DNA of 64,000 nucleotides from Atopsyche davidsoni (lineage: Eukaryota; Arthropoda; Insecta; Trichoptera; Hydrobiosidae), in contig JAILWY010000007.1 of NCBI GenBank assembly GCA_022113835.1, positions 2,733,001 to 2,797,000 on the forward strand, read 5' to 3'. Shown here piece after piece: positions 41,143 through 51,467 of the stretch. Below the pieces are notes generated by a model, which was not told where the DNA came from, did no database searches, and was given only the letters and a program-made list of their open reading frames with translations. Each line of letters begins with the position of its first letter. Position 1 is the first letter of the stretch. A program made the position numbers and the translations under genes.

Positions 41143-41763
41143 GGGTGTCCAAAAAGAGCATCGGGTGAATGTGAATAGTGACCGTTATGCGATATGCTGC
41201 GAAATTTTTTGGGCCCAGAGTTGCAGGAGTTCAAGGTTTCAACTCAAAAACGTGGTCCCAATAAGACGGGGCCACTTTCTATACATCCAATCAATCAGTT
41301 GAATCTGTTAACGAATTATTCCCTAATAAGGTCATTTCACGTAGAGGTAACATCAATTGGCCTCCCAGGAGCCTCGACCTTAGCCCTCTTGACTATTTCG
41401 TATGGGAATACCTTAAATGTAGGGTTTATGAGAATAATAATAACGAACCTAACGGAATTTAAACAAACATCAGGTCAGAAATGGCAGCATGTGTCAGCGT
41501 GCTATCAGCAATCTTCGTTCCTGATTAGAAGAGTGCCAGGAGCGCGTAACGGTCACCATTTGGATAACATCATCTTTTCAAAATAGTTTTCCATTTTGTA
41601 CTCTTATAATCAACAATAAAAAAAATACTTGATTACAAGTATTTTTTGTTTTACTGAACTAACGAATACCCGATACTCTCTTTGGACACCCTATGCATGT
41701 GATTATGGCCTTGAATTACCAACTTGAACTAACAAATAGCCGATATTCTTTTTGGACACACTG
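41143..41763 (+). mobile_element. Internally deleted DD41D Tc1/mariner-superfamily element
   Basis: The left inverted repeat starts GGGTGTCCAAAAAGAG (41143-41166) and pairs with 41668-41691 at 22 of 24 positions. The right end is followed by TA, as expected for Tc1/mariner insertion. Only the C-terminal part of the transposase gene is present, joined directly to the left repeat, so this is a non-autonomous deletion derivative. A second, diverged right end lies in tandem at about 41724-41763 (ending GGACACACTGTA). The same structure and deletion junction recur at the right edge of the window (63751-64000). Confidence 0.8.
41171..41586 (+). pseudogene. Decayed DD41D transposase C-terminal half
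   Basis: Pieces of the catalytic domain lie in three frames. VNSDRY begins at 41171, MLRNFLGPELQEF at 41194, and the frame from 41253 reads WSQ, a TAA stop, then DGAT (second catalytic Asp at 41265-41267), followed by PNKVISRRGNINWPPRS and LSPLDYF (third Asp at 41391-41393). There are 41 residues between these Asp codons. A second stop (TAA, 41460-41462) and a frame change precede the C-terminal NGHHLDNIIF. The QDGAT..HT and NWPPRS.DL.PLDYF words are typical of arthropod DUF4817-type transposases. The first catalytic Asp and the N-terminal domain are missing. It cannot make an active enzyme. Confidence 0.75.
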
Positions 41764-41979
41764 TATATACATGCTATTTAACCACTTGAGTGTGTTTGAA
41801 GAGATTAAGAAAAAAGGGGCATTGGAAGTCGGGAGTACAGCCGAATTAGTGAGACTGGCCTAAAATAAAAAAATGCGTCCAATGAAACGGTCGCCAGGTT
41901 TTTCTGAATAATATTTATTTAATTTCTCAAAGTTTGACGTGATTAATTATCAATACAAGACCCACAGATTCAGATGCAT

Positions 41980-42235
41980 CACTTCGGTCTCTCCCCCCTC
42001 CAGAATCCCTCCCCCCCCCCAGCCCCCTGAATTCCGTTTTGTTTTGCGAAAAAACAAAAGAGGGCGACACTACAGACCCAGGAAAGTTTCCGCAAGGACC
42101 GGGAAGGTCCAAAGGGCCTGCGGGGGTGCAGGCGACCTTCGCCCTTACGCAAGGGGTGGAAAGGAGCACTTCCGGCTGGCAGGGTCGGGTTAGGTTGGCG
42201 GCGACGGGGCGATAATCCGGGGCGGAATTGTTTAC
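41980..42235. other. GC/CpG-rich island
   Basis: About 250 bp of GC-rich sequence sits abruptly in AT-rich DNA. It has C-runs near 42010-42020 and many CG dinucleotides (CGGGGCGATAATCCGGGGCGG near the right end). Overlapping frames of 80-141 codons exist on both strands, as expected by chance in GC-rich DNA with few stops; none shows a family motif. It may be a CpG-island-like promoter or enhancer, or a SINE body. Confidence 0.45.
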
Positions 42236-43072
42236 TTTTAGATTTTTGCAAAAGTTGGCCCGCTCCTAGTGTAATAAATTTGCATTCAATGTAAATGGAC
42301 GTTGTAAAATGTTTTTGATGATAATTTGGAAAAAAGGACCTCAGTTTGCAGTCGTAATTTATGATTAACTGTGTAAGCAGGCTGTTTTTGGTTTTAATTT
42401 TCACATTTTTTTTTTGTTACGATGGTGACGGATTTATGGTTGTTAATATCGCGGCGTAAATATTTAAAATGATATCCTTGTACCGAGATGTATTTTTATC
42501 ATTTCAAAATACATTTTTTAGAGAGAATGACTCGCGTACCGAAATAGCAACGATTTTTGTTGTATTTTTTATTTTTAATAATAGCAGCTACTTTTCATTC
42601 TGAACGAATTTAGTAACGAATTTTTTTATAACCAGCCTGTATTAATATTAATAAAAAAAGTTATTCAAAGATACAAAAATATAATAATTATTTTCATGTA
42701 TTTAACTATATTTACTTGACAACACATGACTAACTAAATAAATAGGAATAAACTGTTGAATAGAGAAAGCTCCCATAACCAAAAATATTTGTAATTTTTA
42801 ATCCACTTGGCTACTCGTTTTTGTTGATGATTATAAATATTTTTTAAAAAATGGTAAATATTATAAGCTGTAATTCGTAGCAGGTTAACACCACTCATTT
42901 TAGAGAATGAAGACTCGAGAATAAAGAGATAACAAACATTCTATTCATAAAAAATATTATCATGAAGATATTCAGCCAGTCATGAATAAACAGTCTATCG
43001 CAGAAAAAAAAAACATATACAATACACTGTGTTTTCAGGTAAAACGAAATCGATACCTTTGTGAAGAAATAG
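42236..43072. other. AT-rich spacer
   Basis: No recognisable gene, repeat or motif cluster; the only frames are AT-biased and on the minus strand. Confidence 0.5.
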
Positions 43073-43183
43073 ATGCGAAAGCTTCCGCCATTGTTCGTGA
43101 AGGGAAATTCCAACCAACTGAGATTGAATCCAGTTAAGTACCGCACAATAATATTTTACGAGAGAATAAATATTTATTTTCAG

Positions 43184-43429
43184 GAAAACGGCGGCCGGCA
43201 AAGCCCTCTGGACATATCACAATATTTCCACATTAGCATTGGCCGAGGGATGATATTGAATATAACGTATTCAGGCAGATTTTTCGGTAGATTTATTTCA
43301 GAGATAAATGCAGACAAATTGTTTAAAATAAATGTCATACTACAAGGACAGCTAAAAAGGGAGGACTTAAATATCAGCATATTTTTCATCGTTATTTATA
43401 AGAGTAGCTTAAGTGGTCTTCCCTATTAA
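43184..43429 (+). CDS. Possible exon of an alpha-carbonic-anhydrase-like gene (tentative)
   Basis: A T-rich tract ending TTTATTTTCAG (AG at 43182-43183) is a good splice acceptor. Directly after it, in a frame open to 43429, the sequence encodes ENGGRQSPLDISQYFH. The G-(K/R)-Q-S-P-(I/V/L)-(D/N)-(I/L) pattern is a hallmark of alpha-class carbonic anhydrases and usually lies near the start of the catalytic domain. The following MILNITYSG and EINADKLFKINVILQG could correspond to the next strands (the N-N-G-H segment), but the zinc-ligand HWH region is not present. No good GT splice donor is visible downstream. It may be a real exon flanked by large introns, a decayed duplicate, or coincidence. 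Confidence 0.25.
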   Translation, partial: ENGGRQSPLDISQYFHISIGRGMILNITYSGRFFGRFISEINADKLFKINVILQGQLKREDLNISIFFIVIYKSSLSGLPY

Positions 43430-43635
43430 TATATGATAATAAAACATATTATTTTTTTTAAAAGCTGGGTTGAAATGCATACCTACCAACCCTTGGGTAT
43501 TTTTAGGGTTTCTTATACACAATTGTAATGTTTACACTAATTTCACGCATGGAGTATAAATTTCAAAGTCTGTTTTGTATTGTTCGGATGTACTGTACGA
43601 ACATTATTTGTTGTTTAATTTTTAAACTAGGCTTT

Positions 43636-44105
43636 AAGGTGATGGCCACCGTTTTCTGGGATTCACAAGGTGTGATCTACATTGACTACCTGGAGAAGAG
43701 CAAAACGGTCACAGGGCTCTACTATGCCTAATTATTGGGCTGATTCGACGCCAAATTGCATAAAATACGACCCCATTTGGCGAAGAAAAAAGTGCTCTTC
43801 CACCATGACAACGCACCGGCTCACAACTCATACAAATTGGTCGAATTACACTACGAACTGCTCCTCCATCCACCGTATTCTCCAGATTTGGACCCGTGCG
43901 ATTTTTTTTTGTTTCCATACTTGATAAAGTCACTCGCCGGGCAGAAATATAAGTCAAATGAGGAGGTCATCGCCGCCACGGAGGCCTACTTTGCAGACCG
44001 CGAGAAAACGTATTTTTCAGATGGGTTAAAGAAGTTGGAGCATCACTGGGTGTATCGAGTTAAAAGGAGACTATTCCAAATTTTTCGTTTTTTCTTTGTA
44101 GGCTA
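43636..44105 (+). pseudogene. Broken mariner transposase, catalytic domain
   Basis: The frame starting near 43642 reads MATVFWDSQGVIYIDYLEK, with the first catalytic Asp at 43660-43662. In-frame TAA (43729-43731) and TGA (43741-43743) stops follow. The frame continues through HHDNAPAH (second Asp 43807-43809) and HPPYSPDLDPCDFFLFP (third Asp 43900-43902). Only 30 residues separate the last two Asp codons, four fewer than the mariner D,D34D rule; four residues are missing after PAHNS. GQKYKSNEEVIAATEAYF and SDGLKKLEHHWV match irritans-type mariners. After HHWV the frame shifts: IELKGDY is readable one frame over, replacing the usual C-terminus. The N-terminal DNA-binding domain is absent. Confidence 0.9.
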
Positions 44106-44127
44106 AGTACTTATCGGACCGCCCTCG
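43636..44127 (+). mobile_element. 5'-truncated irritans-type mariner element
   Basis: Homology begins abruptly at about 43636 within the transposase gene and continues through the stop region to a right terminal repeat ending GGACCGCCCTCG (44127), followed by TA (44128-44129), the normal mariner target dinucleotide. No matching left terminal repeat (expected to start CGAGGGCGGTCC) was found upstream. The sequence before 43636 is unrelated. This is a dead fragment. Confidence 0.85.
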
Positions 44128-44269
44128 TACGTGTTAGTCAATGGACGTAATATATGCATACTAAAAAATAAAATGATATATAACGGTTTCAGCGCTGAAA
44201 ACGAGTTTTCTGAATATTCCCAAGTGTGGTGGTGCAGAGGCAATGAACACACACCCCAGGGTTTATGAA

Positions 44270-44510
44270 AAGCAGCCACTGAATTCTGAAGAGTTTCTCC
44301 AGCGGCGCCTCGTAGCAATCAGCAGTTCGGATGTTATTACAACCTGCTGGTTATTTAATCGGCAGATCTCCGCGGACTGTTTAGGCTCGGGGGAGCTTAT
44401 CAAGTATGCACGGGGCGGGGGTGGAAGAGGAGCACAGCCTCCGGAGTGTCGCTTAGAGCTCGCTAACGCGGGAATTAGACCTCATTTCATTTTTAAAAGT
44501 GTGCCATAAA
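44270..44510. other. GC-richer island, unrecognised
   Basis: The sequence right of the mariner has a frame of 88 codons (44243-44509) with a G-rich middle (GGRGAQPPECRLELANAG) and no family motif. It ends at the first of two direct repeats. It could be a repeat body or a conserved non-coding element. Confidence 0.25.
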
Positions 44511-44800
44511 TGAGAGAGAATTCAACCCTTGGTGTTTTTATTAAATTCAACGTTTTATTGTTTGCATTTGGTATTGTACACTTCTGCTTATATTATAATG
44601 TTAATGCACGTTACAAAATAATTATAAACGCGTAACAATTTTCAAGAAAAAAAATGGTTCCAAATAAAATGTTGTGGAGATGAACAAAAATAAAGAATAC
44701 AGTAAGCAATAAGACTAATTTAATTTTTCAAAGTATCATAAATGACAGAGAATTCAACCCTTAGTTGACCACTTTCAGTGGAAAATTTTAACGTTTATGT
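44506..44800 (+). repeat. Imperfect direct repeat, about 70 bp, two copies 232 bp apart
   Basis: ATAAATGA(G/C)AGAGAATTCAACCCTT occurs at about 44506 and 44738. Weaker similarity continues for some 40 bases after each (AAATTCAACGTTTTATTG-like). The spacing of 232 bp suggests an old tandem duplication or the two ends of a small element. No inverted repeats were seen. Confidence 0.5.
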
Positions 44801-46642
44801 TTTCACTTTGTGAAACCTGAACCTCGTTTCCTGCTTGGGCACCACTTGATTCAAGCAACCCTGTGTGCAATAATAACAATAAAATTAAATTTCAAATGCA
44901 ATTATCGAAGCGCTGTTTTGTTAATTAATCCATTTGTTCTCATCGCATTGTTTTGGCAGATTACAGGGGGAAGGCTCGTCTGTGATTGGTCGACACGGTG
45001 TTACCTTGATTTGATTTCATGTTGATTGTGCCTCTTTTGAAACAATAGAAGAACAACCTGTGATTTTTTTTAAAACTCGTTAGGAATTTTTAATTGTCCC
45101 ATATATAATTTAATGAAACAAATAATATGTAAATTAGTAAAAAACACTTTAAATAAATATTTGGGTTCGCTTAAACAAGTTTATAATAAAATATGAATAT
45201 TTTGAATCTCAACGTAACTACTCGGTTGCGAATGCTTTTAAAAACAATACTAAACCTACATCGTTATTATACTTATCACATAATAATAAACCTACATTTC
45301 ACCTTTATAAAACTTAATATTAACAAAGAATATATAAATATAGATGTAGATAATACATCATTTATAAAGATAATAAATTTTCACAATTTTAACACTCACT
45401 CAACATACAACACTCAATCATTATGTTAGGAAGAGAAATCGTAAATCTTTCATATTCGAAAAAAAAAGATATATATAGTAATTTAGGTAGTAATATTTTT
45501 AAGACGTTTCTGGCATAATGACTAGGTCTTGTATTGCGTGAAATGAATATAAATATAAATGAAACATTTAACCGAACAATTCTTTTTCCTTTATTATGAT
45601 TTAGTTAATCCAGCCGTGCAAAGATAAGAAGAAGAAGCTTCAAACGCTGTGATGTCAGCAATTCTTTAAACGAAGCCTTAATACTTGCTAATATTGCAGG
45701 AATAAAACTATCTCGTAGTTTTCTCGAATGAAACTATCGGTAAACCTTTATATTATATGAAAAAAGCTTGCTACTTACGAATATTTTTCAAGAAAACTAA
45801 GTATATTGGTTCCATACTTGCATATAACGATTACAACTCTCATTCTATATCAAGCTATTGAAAGAAAGTTGAATAATAAAAAATCCTGTAGTACAATTAC
45901 TCATTGTCTCATATATTTAGGAAAGTGAATACAGCCTTAGTTGTCACAGTTGCAAAACCAAAAGCTCTACTTTCTTACACTTTTTCTCCCTTATATAGTA
46001 GGATAGTTTATGGACTCCTCACCCGAACTATCTGAGTTTGGAAATATAAAACTAGTTTTATATCAGTGAATTAGAGAGATTTGCTGGGGATATATTATTT
46101 TGAAAGATAAACAGCCATGATTTCAATTTCAAATAACAGCTTTAAGGAGCTGAATTATTTAAAAACTCGGAGCAGAATTTATTAAAAAAAAAAACAAAGT
46201 AATGTTGGATGAGTTGCTAAATTGAATTTCTCTAAAGAAACGAAAATACATTTACCCAAAGCTAAAGCTTAGTATATATTTTAATCGCTGTTAATTGATT
46301 TATATTCTATCTCACAATCTTTATACAACTTATATTTTATGTGAAAATAACTGGTCCAATAGTATTATTTTTAATCTGATGATTCCCTGTAAAAATAAGA
46401 TTTACTAACACAGAAAGTAATCTGTGTAAAATAATTCTCAAACAGTTCCTTTTTAAAATTTTATTGCAAGTGCCTAAGTTAATTTATTTAAATATAAATT
46501 AAAATGTGTTTTTGATACATATTGGTTTTATATAACGCAATGGTAGTTACTGAATGTAAATAAAAAAAGCAAATATCATATTAATTATACATTTAACTTT
46601 ACCATTAGATAGATAAGTTAAAACCTTAGCCGGCCGCAGTGA
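44801..46642. other. AT-rich spacer
   Basis: No recognisable gene. Short frames (44810-45025, 45193-45429) have no motif and follow the AT bias. Confidence 0.5.
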
Positions 46643-47184
46643 ATTAAGGGTCTAGGTCCCATAATCGAGTTTTTTTGATCATTTTCTAGCCCGTTTTGCG
46701 AAAAATTGACTGCACCAATCAAAAACATTTTAATGCAAAAAGTTTGATACATTCCTTCTGCAGAACACAATATATTTTTATTTCTTATAAATTTATTATT
46801 AATATGATAAATATGTGTTTTTCCGACTGAAGTGTAGGAATTTGGAGATTCGTCCGGTACATTTTCCAAGAATCCCAAACATTCAAAAGTCTTTTTTTTA
46901 ATTGGAATTAAAAGATGAAATATATACGATGTGCGTCTTATAAATTTAAAAATTAAAAAAAAAAAAATCTTTAACACACTTTGGTTTTGAAAAGTCGTCA
47001 TTTTATCAAATTTTTCAACATCTTCAAGATTTTATTTTACCCTAAAAATGGACGTTAATTAAATAATAAAAATTGGTAAATATAATTTATAGTTTTTTCA
47101 ATACTTTGTTAAAAAAATCAACTTTCGACATAGAAAAATAAAGTGATAATTAAATTAATTTAATGACACGATTTCGCCAGGTAA
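46643..47184 (+). mobile_element. Dispersed TIR repeat, copy B (uninterrupted, right end missing)
   Basis: Similar over its whole length to 31946-32840, starting at the same ATTAAGGGTCT (46643-46653) and including words such as TTGATCATTTTCT, GTAGGAATTTGGAGATTCGTC and AAAAATGGACGTTAATTAAA. It lacks the tRNA-bearing retroposon, so about 46931-46955 is the empty site. Similarity stops after CAGGTAA at 47184, so the right inverted repeat is lost. The 127-codon minus-strand frame across it is a shadow without motifs. Confidence 0.7.
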
Positions 47185-47193
47185 TGGACTGCC

Positions 47194-47217
47194 TCTGGTG
47201 TCCGGTTGGACACCAGA
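47194..47217. other. Perfect 10-bp hairpin
   Basis: TCTGGTGTCC (47194-47203) and GGACACCAGA (47208-47217) pair perfectly around the 4-base loop GGTT. It lies 10 bases past the end of repeat copy B. There is no T-run after it and no gene before it, so a terminator role has no support. Confidence 0.6.
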
Positions 47218-47290
47218 AGCAATTAAAAGGCTAAAAGTAACTGCCTTAAGTAAAATTATACTATCAGCACTATTTCAAAAACCTATGCAA

Positions 47291-47317
47291 TTTTTTTTTT
47301 TTTTTTTTTTTTTTTTT
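47291..47317. repeat. 27-T homopolymer tract
   Basis: An uninterrupted T run. Read on the minus strand it could be the A-tail of a retroposed sequence to its right (47318-47650), but no AATAAA signal precedes it on that strand and no target duplication is visible. Confidence 0.7.
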
Positions 47318-47396
47318 CAATCCATATCATATGATATGAACCGTTTCTACTGACTAAACTCTAAAGCTTTGCGCAATATTAAACTCGGTTAATCAT

Positions 47397-47648
47397 ATGC
47401 TTCGAATGAAGCTTCTAAATTCTCCGCAGGAGTCGCCAGAAGCCTTTTCTAACCTAGTTGAAGCTTTTTGCTCCCGCTGCCGTGACCGTATCGCGAGCCA
47501 GCTGAAAGCTCTCGTGAAAGCTCGGCTGCAACACCTGATTCAGGCGACTGATTTACTGAGCTTTATGTACGGCGTTGCAGGTGCCTGCAGTGAGAGGCTC
47601 TACTACCGTGACGTGAAACGGCTATTTTGTACCAAAAATGATACATAA
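47397..47648 (+). other. Unrecognised 83-codon open frame in GC-richer sequence
   Basis: The frame runs from ATG to TAA with near-balanced base composition in AT-rich DNA. The translation is moderately helical and cysteine-containing (AFCSRCRDRIASQLKALVKARL, shown here only in part as AFCSRCRDRIASQ). A short internal repeat, GAAAGCTC, occurs twice near 47500-47520. I recognise no domain. It may be an exon remnant, a retroposed fragment left of which lies a T-tract, or a conserved non-coding element. Confidence 0.15.
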
Positions 47649-47649
47649 A

Positions 47650-49030
47650 GTCTCCGTCATACGAAGTTAGTTTAATCCTTTCAGCCAGGTAAACATTTTC
47701 AGCGTAAAATACAGGCAGTGAAATTCACATCGTGTTGAAAGTTTTGCATCGTTGTATTTGATACGTTGAACTGAAAGTTAATATTTATTTATTGCAACGG
47801 TGAAATGACTTTTTCGCGATGCACAAGTTATATTTGAATATTTAAATATATACTCTGTATTTAAAGACAAAACCAGGAAGACATAATTAATTATTTTCAT
47901 TTAAAATTTTAAGAACAAGAGTGATTGTGAGCGCTTTTACCATTCAAGTGATAAAAAGACTTTTGAAACTTTTTTCTTGCTAGTCGTAATTTATATAAAT
48001 TAATATTTGTTAGTAACAAACTTTTCTGATCTATAATTATAAAAGTATTTTCTTTAATTATTTTATATCGTTTGATTTTAATTAATTGGTACACTCATCA
48101 AAATTTCACGTTTATAATTGATAAAAAATAGCAAACAACCGTAAGCAACAAAAAATAGTATAATTTTGAAATGAACGAAAAATTCGTTAAAATTTATATC
48201 ATCTATTTCATAATATTTAAAAAAATTAAACCTTACATAATGTAGCATAGATATAATAGATTTCATAGCAAAACTATTACAAATAAACCGCCTATGAAGA
48301 CACTTTCCTCGAAGACATAGTAAACATTCTATGATTGGCTTCAAAAGGAAACCAAATACTAAAACTCTCATTTTTGATTTCACGCATAAAAATATCATAA
48401 AATAAAGCAGAGTAGATTTGCGTATTAAGTCTTATAGATCCGGTATAAATAGTGCATTTGGCTCTCACTTTGTATTCACTGCAACGCGAAATCGCATAAA
48501 AATGCATCTGAACTTACAATTTACGAAGCTCTCTCGGTCCTTTACGGCTGCAGGACGGACGTAACGAAATCAAATCTTGGAATAACAACGAATACACATC
48601 TGGTCCCAGATCGAATTGAAATCAGACGGATTCCGTCGCAGGAAGAATACTTGATTTCCAACAGTTATCCAGGAAAATGCGAGAGACTCTGTAATTTTAA
48701 TACAAAGTTAATCCTCCGACACTTCTGCTCCCAGAAAAACCAACAAAACGCAATCCAATAAACGAACACAAATTGTATAATTACTTGATTTAAGACCATG
48801 TCTTCTAATAGCAAAACAATGTATGTACTTAGTACTTGTACTTTTTCTATATTTGAGTGCATTTTTCGGGTACGAAATGTCGATAGATAAAGCGGCACAC
48901 CCCTCAAAGAAAAACAACCTTTTGTATTATTTTTTATATACAGTAGTTTGTAGGAATAAGATTGTTTTTTTTGTTAAGTATAGGTGAATTTAATAACTAC
49001 AATAATCTCAGAACTTATTAATACAATTCA
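47650..49030. other. AT-rich spacer
   Basis: No gene recognised. A GC-richer patch at about 48510-48680 (TACGGCTGCAGGACGGACG) is the only departure from the AT-rich background. Confidence 0.5.
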
Positions 49031-49034
49031 GCAA

Positions 49035-49310
49035 TTCTTCGAATCCCAAAGTTCTCGGGAGAATTGCCTCCGCAGCCTCCACAGAGGAGAACTTTCGTTC
49101 AGGCTCGCCAACAAGTCCGTCGCCGCGACTGCTGGCCGCTCTTCCCGGGGACGGGAGAAACTTGTGACATAGGAACGAGGTGCACGAGGATAGTGTCTTA
49201 GGAGAAGGCGGAAGAAAAAGAAGGAATTGAAATCGCCGGCTCGTAGCAAGTGGAGCGGGATAAATCCTGGCCGGGATAAGGATATCCGGGAGTTCCCGGA
49301 AATGGAATAA
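49035..49310. promoter_or_regulatory. CpG-rich island with STAT-like site
   Basis: About 275 bp are GC-rich with many CG dinucleotides. The right part holds AAGGATATCCGG and a perfect STAT-type palindrome TTCCCGGAA (49293-49301, fits TTCNNNGAA). Frames on both strands (62 and 115 codons) have no family motif and are probably a by-product of the composition. A regulatory island is the best guess. Confidence 0.3.
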
Positions 49311-49319
49311 ACAGAAATA

Positions 49320-50470
49320 AATACTAGCCTGCTCGAACTGAGTCCTGTGATTTGCAATAGCTTTTGTACAAACATAAAGGCTTATTTTTTACATTATGAA
49401 GGTGCGCTGTATATCTAGTAGAAGTTTATATTATCCAAATATTAAATATGTGAAAAACTTCATACACATATATATATATATAGAAAGTTAATCGACAAGC
49501 AAAACCCATATTTTATATAAAGTATGCATGTAAAACAATGTGTAAGTTAACAATAGAATTTATAACTCATACAGAATAATTGAAAATTCAATCAAGCAAA
49601 TTTTTGTTCACCGTAAACTGTTCTTGTATATATTATGAGTATGTAGGTACGATAAAACAATCATAATAAAAAAAACTATTCAGATTACCATATAAATTTT
49701 AAATGTTTTGGATAAATACGTTGATTGATTTTATGTTAAAACATTAAATACCTAAATGCTAAGTGGTACACCAAAATGCTAAACAAGTTCTGGCCTATTT
49801 CAGTCCGAAGGAAATTGGTTCTTGTTAACAAAGCAAAGTTAATTAAAAGGACCCAGTTTACTCTGCATCGGTATTGTGAATAAATGTATGTAGGATAATG
49901 CTCCGTCTGTATTAAATAAGCGAAATCCTTCGTACGAGACATTATTAATCAATATCTTAACATGTATTAGTTAATTTTTTAAAATGATGTACTTTGTTTT
50001 TAAAAATATTCACTGTCAAATGCAGAAGCAGAAGTTTTAGTAAAAAAAATACGTATCGCGTTTTACGGCTAGTCGTGTATAATCACGTGTTGGTGTTAAA
50101 AACGGAAGGCTGTATTTAAGGACTACATTTTTTTTAAATTCTTAGCTTCTGTCACGTGGTTCATGGTGTCATTTTTGCCATTTGCACGGCAGGTCGTCTG
50201 ACATCGTCCACCTGGCAGGCATAAAGCTCGGGCTCTATACCATGCCATGTACCACACCGGCTTAGGCACACTCATTTATCTCCCATATTCTGTGTGCGGT
50301 AAACTGAACCGTGTTTCGCTACAAAGCTCATTTGTGTAATATTACCCGGTAGTATCACAGAAACTGCGGCAAAAATGACAGAAAATTATATAACAGCATG
50401 AAAAAATATTTTTACTATGACTATGAATATGTCTTGTTGAGGGACAAGGAATTTGATTGGTGAAGATCCA
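49320..50470. other. AT-rich spacer
   Basis: No gene recognised. An AT microsatellite lies near 49450-49465. A GC-richer stretch at 50150-50340 (GGCAGGTCGTCTGACATCGTCC and similar, shown in part as GGCAGGTCGTCTGACATCG) has no coding frame. Confidence 0.5.
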
Positions 50471-50624
50471 TTTTTTTATTAGTGATAAGGGTAACTTTGT
50501 ATTCATTCTTCACTTTGAGTTTATTATAGTTTTTGGATGACTAGTTTCGACTTGGTGATCATCAGATGCAGAAAAAAACTGGTGAAGAAAGAATACAAAG
50601 TTACGCTTATCATTAATAAAAAAA
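50471..50624. mobile_element. Foldback element
   Basis: A 43-bp inverted repeat with three mismatches (about 50471-50512 against 50582-50624) encloses 69 bases. The arms share GTAACTTTGTATTC-type sequence. The loop holds ACTAGTTTCGACTTGGTGAT followed by CATCAG, a GA(C/T)..GTTTCGAC..GATCATCAG theme often seen in interspersed repeats of insects. A decayed version of the loop motif lies near 38890. No coding capacity. Confidence 0.6.
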
Positions 50625-51029
50625 AAACTATGAATAAGAACTGATTTTATGTGAATACCTGCCAACTTCAAAATACCACGAAAACTAAGCCTTTTACTCA
50701 ATGTACAACAGCAGTTGACATGTTTGTTTATTAAAACTAACAATGCAGTGAAACAAAGTTTTTCACAAACAAGTTTGATAATACAGTACATCAGGATTTT
50801 TCTTGACATTTATATTATCGCCTAACTTATTATTACTATTGCTTTGTTAAATATATGAATAAAAAATATTTATATATAAGCAGATAACAGATTTATTTAA
50901 AATTAAAGATTTAAAAGATCCCCCACGAAAAATACGTATTTTTAGCAAAAACACTGATGGACATAATGAAACTGGGAGAAAATATTAATTTTAAAATATA
51001 TTGCTAATTTTGGGCGGAAATGAAGTCAA

Positions 51030-51140
51030 TTCCGACGCAGGTCACCGCGTGTTCCGGTTTTGAGATGAAACAAGGGTTGGGCGGAGGGGTCACAGGGGGT
51101 GGGTTGAGAATGCAGGACTGTCCAGGGGTGCATTCATAAC
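51030..51140. other. GC-richer patch
   Basis: A GC-rich stretch including GGTCACCGCGTGTTCCGG and a G-rich part (GGCGGAGGGGTCACAGGGGG). No coding frame or repeat partner was found in the window. Confidence 0.3.
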
Positions 51141-51467
51141 GACTTTCACAAAGGCGTGCGGTGAATAAATTTGTGGGCTATTGCTTGTTTCTAAGGTTGT
51201 TTGTTATGCAAAAAGATTTGTGTTGTTTTGATTGCACCTTGATTTTATTAATAAAATTACAACCAAAATGCTGTGTAATTTCAATCTAACAAGCAAAATG
51301 ATCATTCAAAGAAAAACACTAAATGTTTTTTTAATCTTTCTATCAAATTTAAAAAAAAAACTCACAATTTTTTTGGCGTATATATGTCCGCACAAAATGC
51401 AAGATTTTAATATAAATACATTATGGTTTATGTTCGAGTCTATTTTGTGGGTTGAACGTCAATCAAT

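Noticed and set aside
41979..42404. 141-codon minus-strand frame, the longest in the window
   Set aside because: It crosses the GC-rich island, where stops are rare by composition. Frames of similar size overlap it on the other strand, and no family motif is present.
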